Source of the DNA: Isoptericola peretonis
GTDB taxonomy: Bacteria; Actinomycetota; Actinomycetes; Actinomycetales; Cellulomonadaceae
Length of the DNA: 64,000 nucleotides
Assembly: GCA_023241745.1 (NCBI GenBank)
Contig: JALQCY010000004.1
Location: 427,756-491,755 of the forward strand
Direction of reading: 5' to 3'
The notes below the pieces were generated by a model that was given only the letters and a program-made list of their open reading frames with translations, made no database searches and was not told the origin of the DNA. This document shows positions 1-8,818 of this stretch, piece after piece; the stretch's first letter is position 1; every line of letters starts with the position of its first letter. A program made the position numbers and the translations under genes.

Positions 1-116
1 TCCGCCGGTTCGGGTACAGGGACATCCCGCTGCCGCCGCCGCCCCACCGCAGCCTCGCCGCGCGGGCGGCGGCCCGGGCGTCGCGCGAGCTGGCGGGCTT
101 CGCCGAGCGGCTGTGA
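1..116 (+). CDS. C-terminal fragment of an unidentified protein
   Basis: An open frame runs in from the left edge (first full codon at 3) and stops with TGA at 114-116. The visible 37 residues hold a four-proline run, then an Ala/Arg-rich probable helix ending FAERL. The third-position GC bias matches the neighbouring genes, so this is probably the tail of a real gene. It is too short to assign a family. It ends 35 bp before the first glycopolymer gene and may belong to the same locus. Confidence 0.5.
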   Translation, partial: RRFGYRDIPLPPPPHRSLAARAAARASRELAGFAERL

Positions 117-139
117 CGGTACCCTGCCCGACGGCCCTT

Positions 140-145
140 TAGAGT
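140..145 (+). promoter_or_regulatory. -10 box TAGAGT, leaderless promoter
   Basis: TAGAGT fits the actinobacterial TAnnnT -10 consensus and lies exactly six bases before the ATG at 152. Transcription would then begin at or next to the start codon, giving a leaderless mRNA. This favours ATG 152 over the internal ATG 215, which has no good ribosome binding site. No convincing -35 is visible. Confidence 0.5.
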
Positions 146-151
146 TGGCTG

Positions 152-3100
152 ATGCTCCGCCGCGATCGGCAGGGCCCGCCACCGAACCATCCGTCCGTGC
201 CCGAACGCGAGTTGATGTCTACCGTGCTCACTGATCTCCTGCGGTCCACCTACCGACGCCTGCCGGAGCCTTGGCGAGCACACCTCTCCGAGCTGCGCCG
301 GCCGGGTCGACGGACCCTCGTGTCGGTCGTCGTGCCGGTGTACAACGTCGAGCGGTACGTGGGTGAGTGCCTCGAGTCGATCCTCGCGCAGACCCACCGG
401 CGGCTCGAGGTGGTCGTCGTCGACGACGGCTCGCCCGACGACTCGATCTCCGTCGTGCAGCGCATCGCGGCACGCGACCGCCGGGTGCGAGTGGTGCGGC
501 AGGAGAACGCGGGGCTCGGGGCCGCGCGCAACACGGGCGTCCGCCACGCGCGCGGTTCGATGCTGTGCTTCGTCGACTCCGACGACACCGTCCCGCCGAA
601 CGCGGTCGAGGCCATGCTGACGTCGCTCACCCGCAGCGGGTCCGACTTCGCGGTCGGCTCGCTGCTGCGGGACACGTCGGCGGGCAAGCACATGCCGCCC
701 TGGGCCCGGAAGCTGCACGACCGCACCAGGACCGGCGTGACGATCGCCGACGAGCCCGACGTCCTCAAGAACGTCTTCGCGTGGACCAAGCTGTTCCGCA
801 CCGACTACTTCCGCCGGGTCGTCGGCCGGTTCCCGGACGGCCTCTACGAGGACCAGGTCCCGTCGGCGAAGGCTTACCTCCACGGCCGGTTCGACGTGCT
901 GCAGGACGTCGTCTGCCACTGGCGGATCCGCGACGACGAGTCGTCGATCACCCAGCAGAAGTCCACGATGCGCGACCTCACCGGTCGCTGGACGATGCTC
1001 GACGAGCTGCACGAGGTGATGCGCGACGCCCCGGAGCCGGTGCGCCGCGCGTGGGAGGCCAAGGTCGTCGGCTTCGACATGCGTCCCTACTACGAGCAGG
1101 TCCCGCGCACGGACGACGAGTACTGGAGCTTCCTCCAGCGCGAGGTGCGCGGCTTCGTCGACATGGCGGGCTACGAGCGCCTGGCCGAGGTCCCGGTCGC
1201 CGATCGGCTGCTGGCCGCGGCCACCTACCACGGCCTCCGCGACGACGTCGTCGAGCTGGTGGCCCGTCGTGAGTCGCTCACGTGGAAGGTCCACGGCATC
1301 GTCGACGACGGCGGAGTGCGCCTGGGGCCCGACTACCTCGAGGGGCTGTCGCTGAGGCCCGACGGGGTGCTGGACGACCTCGACGGCGACGTCGAGGTCC
1401 TCGCGCGCACGGCCGACGTCGTCCTGGAGGACGGCTCGCTCCTGATCGAGGGCAGCGCCTTCCTCTCCTTCGTCGACCTCGCTGGTACGGAGAGCGAGAT
1501 CACCGTGGACGCCGTCTCGGACGTCGGCACCCGAGTCGTGGCGCACGTCGAGCGCTTCGCCGACGAGAAGATCGACATGCGTGCGGCGGACCCGTGGAAC
1601 GACCACTCGCGGTCCGGGTTCCGGGCACGTCTCGACCTGGGCCAGCTCGTGTCGCCGCTGTACCGGTTCGAGGTCGGCGTCCTGGTGGACGGGGTCGAGC
1701 GCCGTGCCCTGCTCACGGTGCCCGACCCTCGCGGTGCGGGGAGGCTGCCGAAGTTCGGGACGCTCGACGCCACCGGTCGGTGGTACGCCGATCACGCTCG
1801 GGAGTCCGACGTGCTGGAGCTGCGGTGCATGACGAGCGCCCGGGTCCCCGTGGAGGACGTCCGGGTGGCGGGGCGCCGGGTGGAGCTCGTGGTGGCCGGG
1901 AGCATGCCGTCGGTGCGGGGCTGTGTCGCCCGCTCCGGGACGACGGTCGTGCCCGGCACGGCGCAGCACGACGGGCACCACGAGGTCGTCGCCTTCGACC
2001 TGCCGCAGCCGGAGGGCGACGAGCGTCCCCGGACGTGGACGTTCGCGGCGCGCCCGGTGGGCGGCGGCCGGGAGCGTCGCTTCTCGTGGGTGGCCCCGAG
2101 CCGGACGCTCGACCCGGCCCCGCTCGCCGACGTGCTGGCGGGTGCCACGCGGTCCGGGAACGTCGTGGTGCAGACCGCTCCGTTGCTGGGCGAGGTCGAG
2201 GAGCTGAGCCTGGGGCGCGACGGCCTCCGGGTGCGCGGCTGGGCGGCGGCGACCGACGCCCTCCGTCGCGAGCCGCTGACGCTCGCTCTCGTGCACGACG
2301 CGACGCCGGGCAGCGACGTGCCGCTCGTGCTGGAGGCGGACGGCAGGTTCGACGTGGTCGTCCCCGTGGTCGACGCGCTCGGCAGCACCCTGTCCAAGAC
2401 CGTGAACTTCGTGGTGACCCTGCGTGCCGGTGACGTCGTGGCGCGGCCACGTGCGTCGGCGGCCCTGGTGCGCGCCCTGCCGCTGGACATGGCGGACGGC
2501 GTCCTCTGCGCGACGGCGTCGACGACGCCCAAGGCCGGGTCGGTGAGCCTGCGCCTGCGGACCCACCTGGACGACACCGAGCGGAGCCGGCGGTCGCAGC
2601 ACCGGCTGCAGCAGCGGTACCACCGGGGCGAGCAGGCATCGCTGGAGGCGGTGCTGCTCGAGTCGTTCGGTGGCCGGTCGGTGGGCGACTCACCGCTGGC
2701 GCTGAGCCGGGAGCTGCACCGGCGGGGCGACGGGCGCCCGCAGTACTGGTCGGTGGCGTGCCTGTCGACCCCGGTGCCGGAGTGGGCGACACCGGTGCTG
2801 CGGTTCTCGGCGGAGTGGTACGACGTCCTCGAGCGCGCGACGTTGCTGATCAACAACAACAACTGGCCCTGGTACTTCCGCAAGGGCGAGCACCAGACCT
2901 ACCTGCAGACGTGGCACGGGACGCCGCTCAAGCGGATCGGCAACGACGTGCCCGGCGGGAACCTCACGATCACCTACCGCCGCCTCATGCAGCGCGAGGC
3001 GCAGTCCTGGGACTACCTGCTCTCGCAGAACGAGTACTCGGCGGAGATCTTCCCGGCGGCTTTCGGGTTCGACGGCAAGGTGCTCGTGGAGGGGTACCCC

Positions 3101-3709
3101 CGCAACGACGCCCTCGTGGACGACACCGCAGAACGTACCCGCGCCGCGGTGCGCCGGCGGCTGGGCCTCGACGACGACGTCCGCGTGCTGCTGTACGCGC
3201 CCACGTGGCGGGACAACGTCAAGGAGGGCGCCCGGTACGGACGCGTGGCCTTCCTCGACTTCGACCAGCTGGCGCGAGCCGCGGGGCCGCGCACGGTGGT
3301 GCTCTACCGCGGCCACTCGAACACCGCGGCGTCCTCGAGCGACCTGCCCGGCGGTGTGGTCGACGTGACCCACCACCCTGACGTGAACGAGCTCATGCTC
3401 GCGTCGGACGCTCTCGTCACCGACTACTCGTCGATCATGTTCGACTACGGCGTCCTGCGGCGACCGATCTTTCTGCTGGTTCCCGACCTCGAGCTGTACG
3501 GCACTACGACCCGCGGGTTCTACCGGAACCTCGAGGACGTCGCGCCCGGGCCGTTGTGCGCCGACACCTCGGAGCTCGTGGCCGCGCTCGGTACCGACCA
3601 CTGGTCCGAGTGGGGCGCAGCGCACGATAGGTTCGTCGCTGAGTTCGCCCCGCGCGACGACGGCGCCGCGTCCGCGCGTGTCGTCGACGCGGCCGGCCTG
3701 ACTCTCTGA
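152..3709 (+). CDS. GT2 glycosyltransferase fused to CDP-glycerol:glycerophosphotransferase (TagF-like)
   Basis: This 1185-residue cytoplasmic or membrane-associated enzyme probably builds a phosphodiester-linked cell-wall polymer. A family 2 glycosyltransferase domain starts near residue 57 (VSVVVPVYNVERYVGECLES, then a VVVVDDGS nucleotide-binding strand and DSDD near 145) and runs to about 270. Residues 380-850 are a long, poorly conserved stretch, probably beta-rich. The C-terminal part (about 900-1175) is a glycerophosphotransferase domain with TWHGTPLKRIG, a YAPTWRDN segment and VTDYSSIMFDY, hallmarks of TagB/TagF enzymes that transfer polyol phosphate from CDP-polyol. A -10 box six bases upstream supports ATG 152; ATG 215 is the alternative. 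It is followed 30 bp later by the pyruvyltransferase/LicD gene, so an operon is likely. The transferred sugar and polyol cannot be read from sequence. Confidence 0.88.
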   Translation: MLRRDRQGPPPNHPSVPERELMSTVLTDLLRSTYRRLPEPWRAHLSELRRPGRRTLVSVVVPVYNVERYVGECLESILAQTHRRLEVVVVDDGSPDDSISVVQRIAARDRRVRVVRQENAGLGAARNTGVRHARGSMLCFVDSDDTVPPNAVEAMLTSLTRSGSDFAVGSLLRDTSAGKHMPPWARKLHDRTRTGVTIADEPDVLKNVFAWTKLFRTDYFRRVVGRFPDGLYEDQVPSAKAYLHGRFDVLQDVVCHWRIRDDESSITQQKSTMRDLTGRWTMLDELHEVMRDAPEPVRRAWEAKVVGFDMRPYYEQVPRTDDEYWSFLQREVRGFVDMAGYERLAEVPVADRLLAAATYHGLRDDVVELVARRESLTWKVHGIVDDGGVRLGPDYLEGLSLRPDGVLDDLDGDVEVLARTADVVLEDGSLLIEGSAFLSFVDLAGTESEITVDAVSDVGTRVVAHVERFADEKIDMRAADPWNDHSRSGFRARLDLGQLVSPLYRFEVGVLVDGVERRALLTVPDPRGAGRLPKFGTLDATGRWYADHARESDVLELRCMTSARVPVEDVRVAGRRVELVVAGSMPSVRGCVARSGTTVVPGTAQHDGHHEVVAFDLPQPEGDERPRTWTFAARPVGGGRERRFSWVAPSRTLDPAPLADVLAGATRSGNVVVQTAPLLGEVEELSLGRDGLRVRGWAAATDALRREPLTLALVHDATPGSDVPLVLEADGRFDVVVPVVDALGSTLSKTVNFVVTLRAGDVVARPRASAALVRALPLDMADGVLCATASTTPKAGSVSLRLRTHLDDTERSRRSQHRLQQRYHRGEQASLEAVLLESFGGRSVGDSPLALSRELHRRGDGRPQYWSVACLSTPVPEWATPVLRFSAEWYDVLERATLLINNNNWPWYFRKGEHQTYLQTWHGTPLKRIGNDVPGGNLTITYRRLMQREAQSWDYLLSQNEYSAEIFPAAFGFDGKVLVEGYPRNDALVDDTAERTRAAVRRRLGLDDDVRVLLYAPTWRDNVKEGARYGRVAFLDFDQLARAAGPRTVVLYRGHSNTAASSSDLPGGVVDVTHHPDVNELMLASDALVTDYSSIMFDYGVLRRPIFLLVPDLELYGTTTRGFYRNLEDVAPGPLCADTSELVAALGTDHWSEWGAAHDRFVAEFAPRDDGAASARVVDAAGLTL

Positions 3710-3739
3710 CCCGCCCCACCCAGCCCCGGAGCACCCATC

Positions 3740-6124
3740 ATGTCGATCTACCGTTCTGCGCGGGACCGGCTCGCGCAGGAGGCGAAGACCCGCCTCGGCC
3801 GCCGGATCCCGGACACCTTCGGCATGCGACGGTTCCGTCACCTCCTCGACGACTACGAGGTGGCGAAGCTCATCGAGGTGGACGGCAAGATCCCGCTCAA
3901 CTACTTCACGTACCGCCCCAACTTCGGCGACCTGCTGTCACCCTGGCTCGTGGAGAAGATGACCGGCCGTGAGGTGGTCGTCGCCGACCGGAAGAAGCCG
4001 CACTACGTGGTGATCGGCTCGATCATCAACCAGGCCACCGCCCGGTCGGTCGTGTGGGGCAGCGGCACCTACGGGACCGAGGGGAAGGACGAGGTCTCGC
4101 CGCGCGCGCGCTACACCGCCGTCCGAGGCCCCCTGACCCGCGCCAAGCTCGGCGCCCACAAGGGGTTCGGCATCCAGGTGCCGGAGGTCTACGGCGACCC
4201 CGCTCTGCTCCTGCCGCTGTACTACATGCCCGAGGTGCCGATCACCCACGAGTACGGCGTGGTGGTGCGCTGGAGCGAGCGGCGCTGGGCCAAGGCCACG
4301 TTCGGCCCCGGCGTGAAGATGATCGACTTCGCCCGCAGCGACGTCGAGTCCGTGGTGCGCGAGCTGCTGTCGTGCCGTCGGATCGTCACGTCGTCCCTCC
4401 ACGGGCTCATCGTGGCGGACGCCTACGGCATCCCGAACGCCTGGCTGGCCTCCGACTCGCCGCGCGGGGGCGTCTACAAGTTCTACGACTACTTCGCGTC
4501 GGTGGAGAAGTTCCGCAACCCCCAGTCGTTCGATCTCACGGGCGGTCCGGTCACCAAGGAGCGGCTGCGGGACGGGCTGACCTTCGACGGCGACGCGATC
4601 CGCTACGACTATCGTCCGCTGCTCGATGCCTCGCCCTTCCTGCGGCGCAAGAAGGGCGCCCGCCGTCGTCCCGCCCCGAGCCCGCCGTCGCGGGAGCCCG
4701 GCGCGGACCTGGAGGGCCGGCCCGGCTGCCGTGTGCTGCTGCCGTCCCTCGGGTACTTCGGCGGGAACGCCGTGAACTACCTGCCCGTGCCCGTCCAGGG
4801 GCCGGTCTCGCAGATCCGGCTCTCGCTCCCGTCGTCGACGACGGGAGAGCTGGACCTCCGCGGGCTCGAGCTGTACCAGGCCGGTCACCGGGTCCCGGTG
4901 GACGACGACAAGGCGAAGTTCGAGCAGAGCTCGGACGCCCGACGCCCCGGCCACCGGCGCAGCCCGTTCGTGCTGGGCGGCATCCGGTCGGAGAAGGAGA
5001 CAGGTCCGTGGTGGACGGTCTCGTTCGACTCGCCGGTCGCCGCGGACGAGATCCGGGTCTTCAACCGCCTCGACGGCTGGGGCGCCCGCTCGCGTCGGCT
5101 CACCGTGGCGGTCGCCGGCCCGGACGGGCAGTTCTCGACCGTCCGCTCCGTGGATTCGGACCGGGTCGTGTCCGACACTCTCGAGCTCCTGTCGCGCCTC
5201 ACCGGTCGCGAGCTCGACGCGTCCGTCCTCGCGTCCGAGGAGTCCGCGGCTGCCGCCCGTACCGAGGTGCTCGCGGAGCTCGCACGGCGCGCGGGCGAGG
5301 GCCTGCTCACGCCCGACCGTGAGGAGCAGCGGCTGCTGGCGTCTCTCGTGCGCAGGCACGTGCCGGCCGGCGAGGAGGCGTTGACCGACGACGAGTGGAC
5401 GCTCCTCGGCCACCTGCTCACGGCCGAGCGGCTCCGGATGCCGGGCACCAGCACGTCGATGCGGTCGTTCCACCGGGTGCTGGACTCTCGCGAGGCGCTC
5501 CTGCGCCTCGAGACCGAGGCGAACCGCGCCGGAGAGGTCCTCGGGACCCCGCAGGCCGTCCTCACGCGCCACGGGCTGACGAAGGTGGGCGGGCTGCGGG
5601 AGCGGTCGGACGACTACGTCGCGCTCATCCGCGACGCGGCCCGGCTGCTCGAGGAGTGCGGCTACCCCGCGATGCTCGCCTACGGCACACTGCTGGGCGC
5701 GGTGCGGGAGGGGAACTTCCTGGCTCACGACGACGACATCGACCTTCTCGTTCCGATCGACGCCGCCACCAGGGAAGACGCCGAGAAGGTGCTGGGTCGG
5801 CTGCACGACGAGCTGCGCAGCAAGGGATGGAAGGTGTCGCGCCCGAACAGCTACACCAACTTCCACCTGATCGACCCGGCGACCCGGCTGCACGTCGACG
5901 TCTTCCCGCTGCTCGTCGACGGGGAGAGCACCCAGCTGCACATGGAGAAGATGCAGCTGCGAGCGATCCCCACGTCGGTCGTGCTGCCGCCGTCGACGTT
6001 CACCTTCCTGGGCGAGGAGATGCTCGCACCGGCTCAGCCCGAGGCATTCCTCGCGGAGCGCTACGGCGACGACTGGCGGACCCCGGATCCCTTCTACGAC
6101 TGGCCGTGGAGGCTGCGTGACTGA
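3740..6124 (+). CDS. Polysaccharide pyruvyltransferase / LicD-type phosphotransferase fusion
   Basis: The 794-residue protein joins two polymer-decorating activities. Residues 1-300 resemble polysaccharide pyruvyl transferases (NYFTYRPNFGDLLSPWL at the N-terminus, SSLHGLIVADAYGIPN near 215), which put ketal pyruvate on sugars from phosphoenolpyruvate. Residues 330-470 look like a beta-sandwich module. The C-terminal domain (about 620-794) is LicD-like: YGTLLGAVREGNFLAHDDDIDLL near 648 carries the acidic DDDID metal site of this nucleotidyltransferase-fold family, whose members attach phosphocholine or other phospho-groups to glycans. GGAG lies nine bases before the ATG. The gene overlaps the next start by eight bases, so translation is probably coupled. 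I infer that one polypeptide adds both pyruvate and a phospho-substituent. No choline-uptake or activation gene lies nearby, so choline is not implied. Confidence 0.85.
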   Translation: MSIYRSARDRLAQEAKTRLGRRIPDTFGMRRFRHLLDDYEVAKLIEVDGKIPLNYFTYRPNFGDLLSPWLVEKMTGREVVVADRKKPHYVVIGSIINQATARSVVWGSGTYGTEGKDEVSPRARYTAVRGPLTRAKLGAHKGFGIQVPEVYGDPALLLPLYYMPEVPITHEYGVVVRWSERRWAKATFGPGVKMIDFARSDVESVVRELLSCRRIVTSSLHGLIVADAYGIPNAWLASDSPRGGVYKFYDYFASVEKFRNPQSFDLTGGPVTKERLRDGLTFDGDAIRYDYRPLLDASPFLRRKKGARRRPAPSPPSREPGADLEGRPGCRVLLPSLGYFGGNAVNYLPVPVQGPVSQIRLSLPSSTTGELDLRGLELYQAGHRVPVDDDKAKFEQSSDARRPGHRRSPFVLGGIRSEKETGPWWTVSFDSPVAADEIRVFNRLDGWGARSRRLTVAVAGPDGQFSTVRSVDSDRVVSDTLELLSRLTGRELDASVLASEESAAAARTEVLAELARRAGEGLLTPDREEQRLLASLVRRHVPAGEEALTDDEWTLLGHLLTAERLRMPGTSTSMRSFHRVLDSREALLRLETEANRAGEVLGTPQAVLTRHGLTKVGGLRERSDDYVALIRDAARLLEECGYPAMLAYGTLLGAVREGNFLAHDDDIDLLVPIDAATREDAEKVLGRLHDELRSKGWKVSRPNSYTNFHLIDPATRLHVDVFPLLVDGESTQLHMEKMQLRAIPTSVVLPPSTFTFLGEEMLAPAQPEAFLAERYGDDWRTPDPFYDWPWRLRD

Positions 6125-7403
6125 CGACGTCCTCGCCCGACTGCGTTCGGCGCTCGACATCGGGGGCGAGATCCCCGACGGACTGAGCAAGGTCTGGATC
6201 TACCGGGGGCGGATCCTCGCCGCCGACTACCGCAGTCCGAAGGGCGTCGCGTTCGCCTTCGACATCACCGTCGAGGGCTCCACCGCGCACGTCGCGGTCG
6301 CCGCACGCGACGAGCGGTCCGGGGAGGTGGTCCGCGCGGCGTGCGAGGGCATCGCGCGGTCCACCACCGGCAAGAAGGTCGCGCTGGCGTCGGTGGACCT
6401 CGACGCGGCGGACGTGTCGGAGGGGATCCTCGGCCCGATGCGTCGCGCGCACCAGGCGATCTTCGCCGCCGCGGCGCCGAGGTCGTCGTCCGTGGAGGAG
6501 TCGACGTGGACGCACGAGGGCGTCGCGGTGAACTACGTGCGACGGGCGCCGAAGGAGGACTGCGACCAGATCCTCGTGGTCTTCACATCGATCCGCACCG
6601 TGGCCACCGACCTGGACTTCGACGGTCCGGACGGCACGTACCTCGCGAGCAACCGCGCGGAGCTCGTGTTCGTCCACGACGACCACGACCAGGCGTTCTG
6701 CTACTACTACGGCACGGGCCGCGACGACCAGGTGGCCCGCGCGGTCACGGCGTTCGTCCGCCACCTCGCGGCGCAGCGCGGGGTGGGTCTCGAGCAGGTC
6801 GTGCTCGCGGGGATGTCCAAGGGTGGCGCGGCGGCGCTGATCATCGGGGCGCGACTGCCCGGGGCCACCGTGGTGTCGCTCGTCCCGCAGCTCGCGATCG
6901 GCACGTACCTGCTGGGCCGAACGGAGCCCTTCCTGGAGACGATCGCGGGATCGCGCGACGGCGAGGCCGTGGCCTGGCTCGACGAGGTCGTCCCTCGGGC
7001 GCTGGCCGACGCGACGAACCGCGACGGGTGCTACTACGTGCTCACCAGCCCGGGTGACGACAACTGCTTCGACGGGCTCGCGCAGCACGCGGGTGCCGTC
7101 GCGCGTCTGCGCCACCTCAGTGTGCTGGCGGCCGGCTCCGCGCGGGCGAGCGACCACTTCAGCACCCTGAAGTACCTGCTCCCGACGATGATCTCCCTCC
7201 TGGGCGTCCTCGCCACGGGAGTCCGCCCGGACCTTACGGGGGTCTCCACCACGACGGCGCGGGGCATGGCGCCCGCACACGGCCGGAGACCGGTCCGCGG
7301 TCCCGCGCCGGTGAGGGCGGTGCAGCTGCGTCGCGCGCTCCGGGAGGTCCGAGCCTCGTTGGCCGCCGCAGAGGCGGCGGGGGAGCCTGCCGGCATCCGG
7401 TAG
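6117..7403 (+). CDS. Alpha/beta-hydrolase-like protein of a glycopolymer locus
   Basis: 428 residues with a GTG start, overlapping the upstream stop by eight bases behind a GGAGG. The only clear motif is a nucleophile elbow, VVLAGMSKGGAAALIIG, placing a candidate catalytic serine at about residue 234. It follows a central strand (DQILVVFTSI near 145) and precedes a probable histidine segment (ASDHFSTLKYLLP, about 345), as in alpha/beta hydrolases. The G-x-S-K-G-G form is known to me from capsule-associated proteins of the XcbB/CpsF type and from Asp2-like accessory proteins, but I cannot confirm membership. There is no signal peptide, so it should be cytoplasmic. Its tight coupling to the pyruvyltransferase/LicD gene says it works on the same polymer, perhaps as an esterase, acyltransferase or phosphotransferase. 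The C-terminal 60 residues are Arg/Ala-rich and low complexity. Confidence 0.7.
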   Translation: MTDDVLARLRSALDIGGEIPDGLSKVWIYRGRILAADYRSPKGVAFAFDITVEGSTAHVAVAARDERSGEVVRAACEGIARSTTGKKVALASVDLDAADVSEGILGPMRRAHQAIFAAAAPRSSSVEESTWTHEGVAVNYVRRAPKEDCDQILVVFTSIRTVATDLDFDGPDGTYLASNRAELVFVHDDHDQAFCYYYGTGRDDQVARAVTAFVRHLAAQRGVGLEQVVLAGMSKGGAAALIIGARLPGATVVSLVPQLAIGTYLLGRTEPFLETIAGSRDGEAVAWLDEVVPRALADATNRDGCYYVLTSPGDDNCFDGLAQHAGAVARLRHLSVLAAGSARASDHFSTLKYLLPTMISLLGVLATGVRPDLTGVSTTTARGMAPAHGRRPVRGPAPVRAVQLRRALREVRASLAAAEAAGEPAGIR

Positions 7404-7463
7404 GAGCCCTGGCCGCTCCCGGTCGGTGACGCGCCGCGATTTCGGGGATGGTGCGCGAACGGC

Positions 7464-7469
7464 TAACGT
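7464..7469 (+). promoter_or_regulatory. -10 box TAACGT, leaderless promoter
   Basis: TAACGT matches TAnnnT and ends six bases before the GTG at 7476, so the transcript of the QueC-like gene would start at its initiation codon. There is no Shine-Dalgarno sequence before this GTG, which agrees with leaderless expression. Confidence 0.5.
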
Positions 7470-7475
7470 GCCGTC

Positions 7476-8717
7476 GTGGTTCGAATCAACACTCCGGAGC
7501 TGGAGCGAGACGGCGACGAGGTCGTCGTCAAGGCAGAGCTGTCCGGCATCCGCCCCGCGGGGACGCTCCGCTACCGCTTCCCGGCGGCGCACGAGCCCTC
7601 ACCCGAGGCGATGGCGGACGCGCTCTTCCCGATCGGGCTCCTCCTGGCGATGGCCACGGACCGTGAGCTGGTCCTCGACGCGCCGGTCTCGCCCGCCCTC
7701 CTCGACCAGAGCGCGACGGTCCAGGACGTCTTCGCGGCCTGGTACCCGGGGAAGTTCGCCCGGGCGAGCCTCCGCGGGGTTACCGCGAGGACCGGAGCGA
7801 CCCCGCCCCGTGCCGCGAAGGCGCTGTCGACGTTCACCGGCGGCGTGGACTCGTTCTACACGCTGCACCAGAACTCCGACGCGATCTCGAGCCTGCTGTT
7901 CGTGCACGGCTTCGACATCCCGCTCGCGCACAAGGAGTTCCGCAAGGTCACGTCGGAGCATCTCCAGGCGTCGGCTGCGTCGGCCGGCAAGGAGCTCATC
8001 GAGGGGGCGACCAACCTCCGCCGGTTCCTCAACCCCCACGTCACCTGGTCGACGATGTCGCACGGGGCGGCGATCGCGAGCTTCGTGCTGCTCCTCTCCG
8101 GCGGGCACGGCACGCTGTACCTGCCGGCGTCGTACTCGTACGCGGACCTGTTCCCGTGGGGCAGCCATCCTCTGATCGACCGGCTGTGGTCCACCGAGTA
8201 CCTCGCCATCCACCACGACGGGGCGGGCGCCACCCGCGTCGCGAAGACCCGCGCGATCGCGCACGACCCGGTCGCTCAGCGCCACCTGAGGGTGTGCTTC
8301 CAACGCACCGGCGAGTACAACTGCGAGCGGTGCAAGAAGTGTGTGAGGACGATGATCGCCCTCGATCTGGAGGGCGAGCTGGGATCCTTCTCCACCTTCA
8401 CCCAGGGCGTCGACCCCGCTGCGGTGCGTGCCCTGGGCGTGCGGACGGAGACCGACCTGGCGTTCGCCCGGGAGAACCTGGACTTCGCGCGCGAACGCGG
8501 CCGGACCGATATCGCCGACGCGCTGAGCTCGTCGATCGACACGTACCTCGCCGGGAAGACGCGACCCGCCGCTGGGACGCCGTCGCCGGAGACCGCGGCG
8601 TTGCGGGCACAGCTCGAGGCGGCCCGGGCCGAGGTGGCCATGCTCGAGCGGCGTCCGTCCGAACGGGCCTGGAGCGCCCTGCGGCGTACGGCTCGTCGTC
8701 TCGGAAGATCCCGCTGA
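7476..8717 (+). CDS. QueC-like PP-loop ATPase in a glycopolymer locus
   Basis: 413 residues. STFTGGVDSF (F120-S126 region) is the SGGxDS-type PP-loop that binds ATP in N-type ATP pyrophosphatases. Near the C-terminus C274-x8-C283-x2-C286-x2-C289 (CFQRTGEYNCERCKKC) matches the spacing of the structural zinc site of QueC, the enzyme that converts 7-carboxy-7-deazaguanine to the nitrile preQ0 through adenylation and ammonia addition. The protein is almost twice QueC length, with an extra 115-residue N-terminal domain and an Ala/Glu-rich helical tail (about 365-413). No queD, queE, queF or tgt is in the window, and the gene sits among polymer enzymes. It may therefore activate a carboxylate of a polymer precursor to an amide or nitrile. 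That is inference; the substrate is unknown. Confidence 0.75.
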   Translation: MVRINTPELERDGDEVVVKAELSGIRPAGTLRYRFPAAHEPSPEAMADALFPIGLLLAMATDRELVLDAPVSPALLDQSATVQDVFAAWYPGKFARASLRGVTARTGATPPRAAKALSTFTGGVDSFYTLHQNSDAISSLLFVHGFDIPLAHKEFRKVTSEHLQASAASAGKELIEGATNLRRFLNPHVTWSTMSHGAAIASFVLLLSGGHGTLYLPASYSYADLFPWGSHPLIDRLWSTEYLAIHHDGAGATRVAKTRAIAHDPVAQRHLRVCFQRTGEYNCERCKKCVRTMIALDLEGELGSFSTFTQGVDPAAVRALGVRTETDLAFARENLDFARERGRTDIADALSSSIDTYLAGKTRPAAGTPSPETAALRAQLEAARAEVAMLERRPSERAWSALRRTARRLGRSR

Positions 8718-8734
8718 ACACCGACGAGATCGAG

Positions 8735-8740
8735 TACGCT
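8735..8740 (+). promoter_or_regulatory. Possible -10 box TACGCT before the GT-D gene
   Basis: TACGCT fits TAnnnT and lies just after the preceding stop codon, giving a start site near 8747 and a leader of about 70 bases to the chosen GTG. No clear -35 is visible. Confidence 0.3.
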
Positions 8741-8806
8741 CGGCGTCCGAAATGACCCGTCCGGTCCGTGGCCGGTCCGTGCTTGTCCTCGGGTCCCCGG
8801 ACGACG

Positions 8807-8812
8807 AAGGAG
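8807..8812 (+). promoter_or_regulatory. Ribosome binding site AAGGAG deciding the GT-D start
   Basis: AAGGAG lies six bases before GTG 8819. The other in-frame candidates, GTG 8768 and ATG 8831, lack a site at proper distance, so 8819 is preferred. Confidence 0.55.
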
Positions 8813-8818
8813 CTGCTG

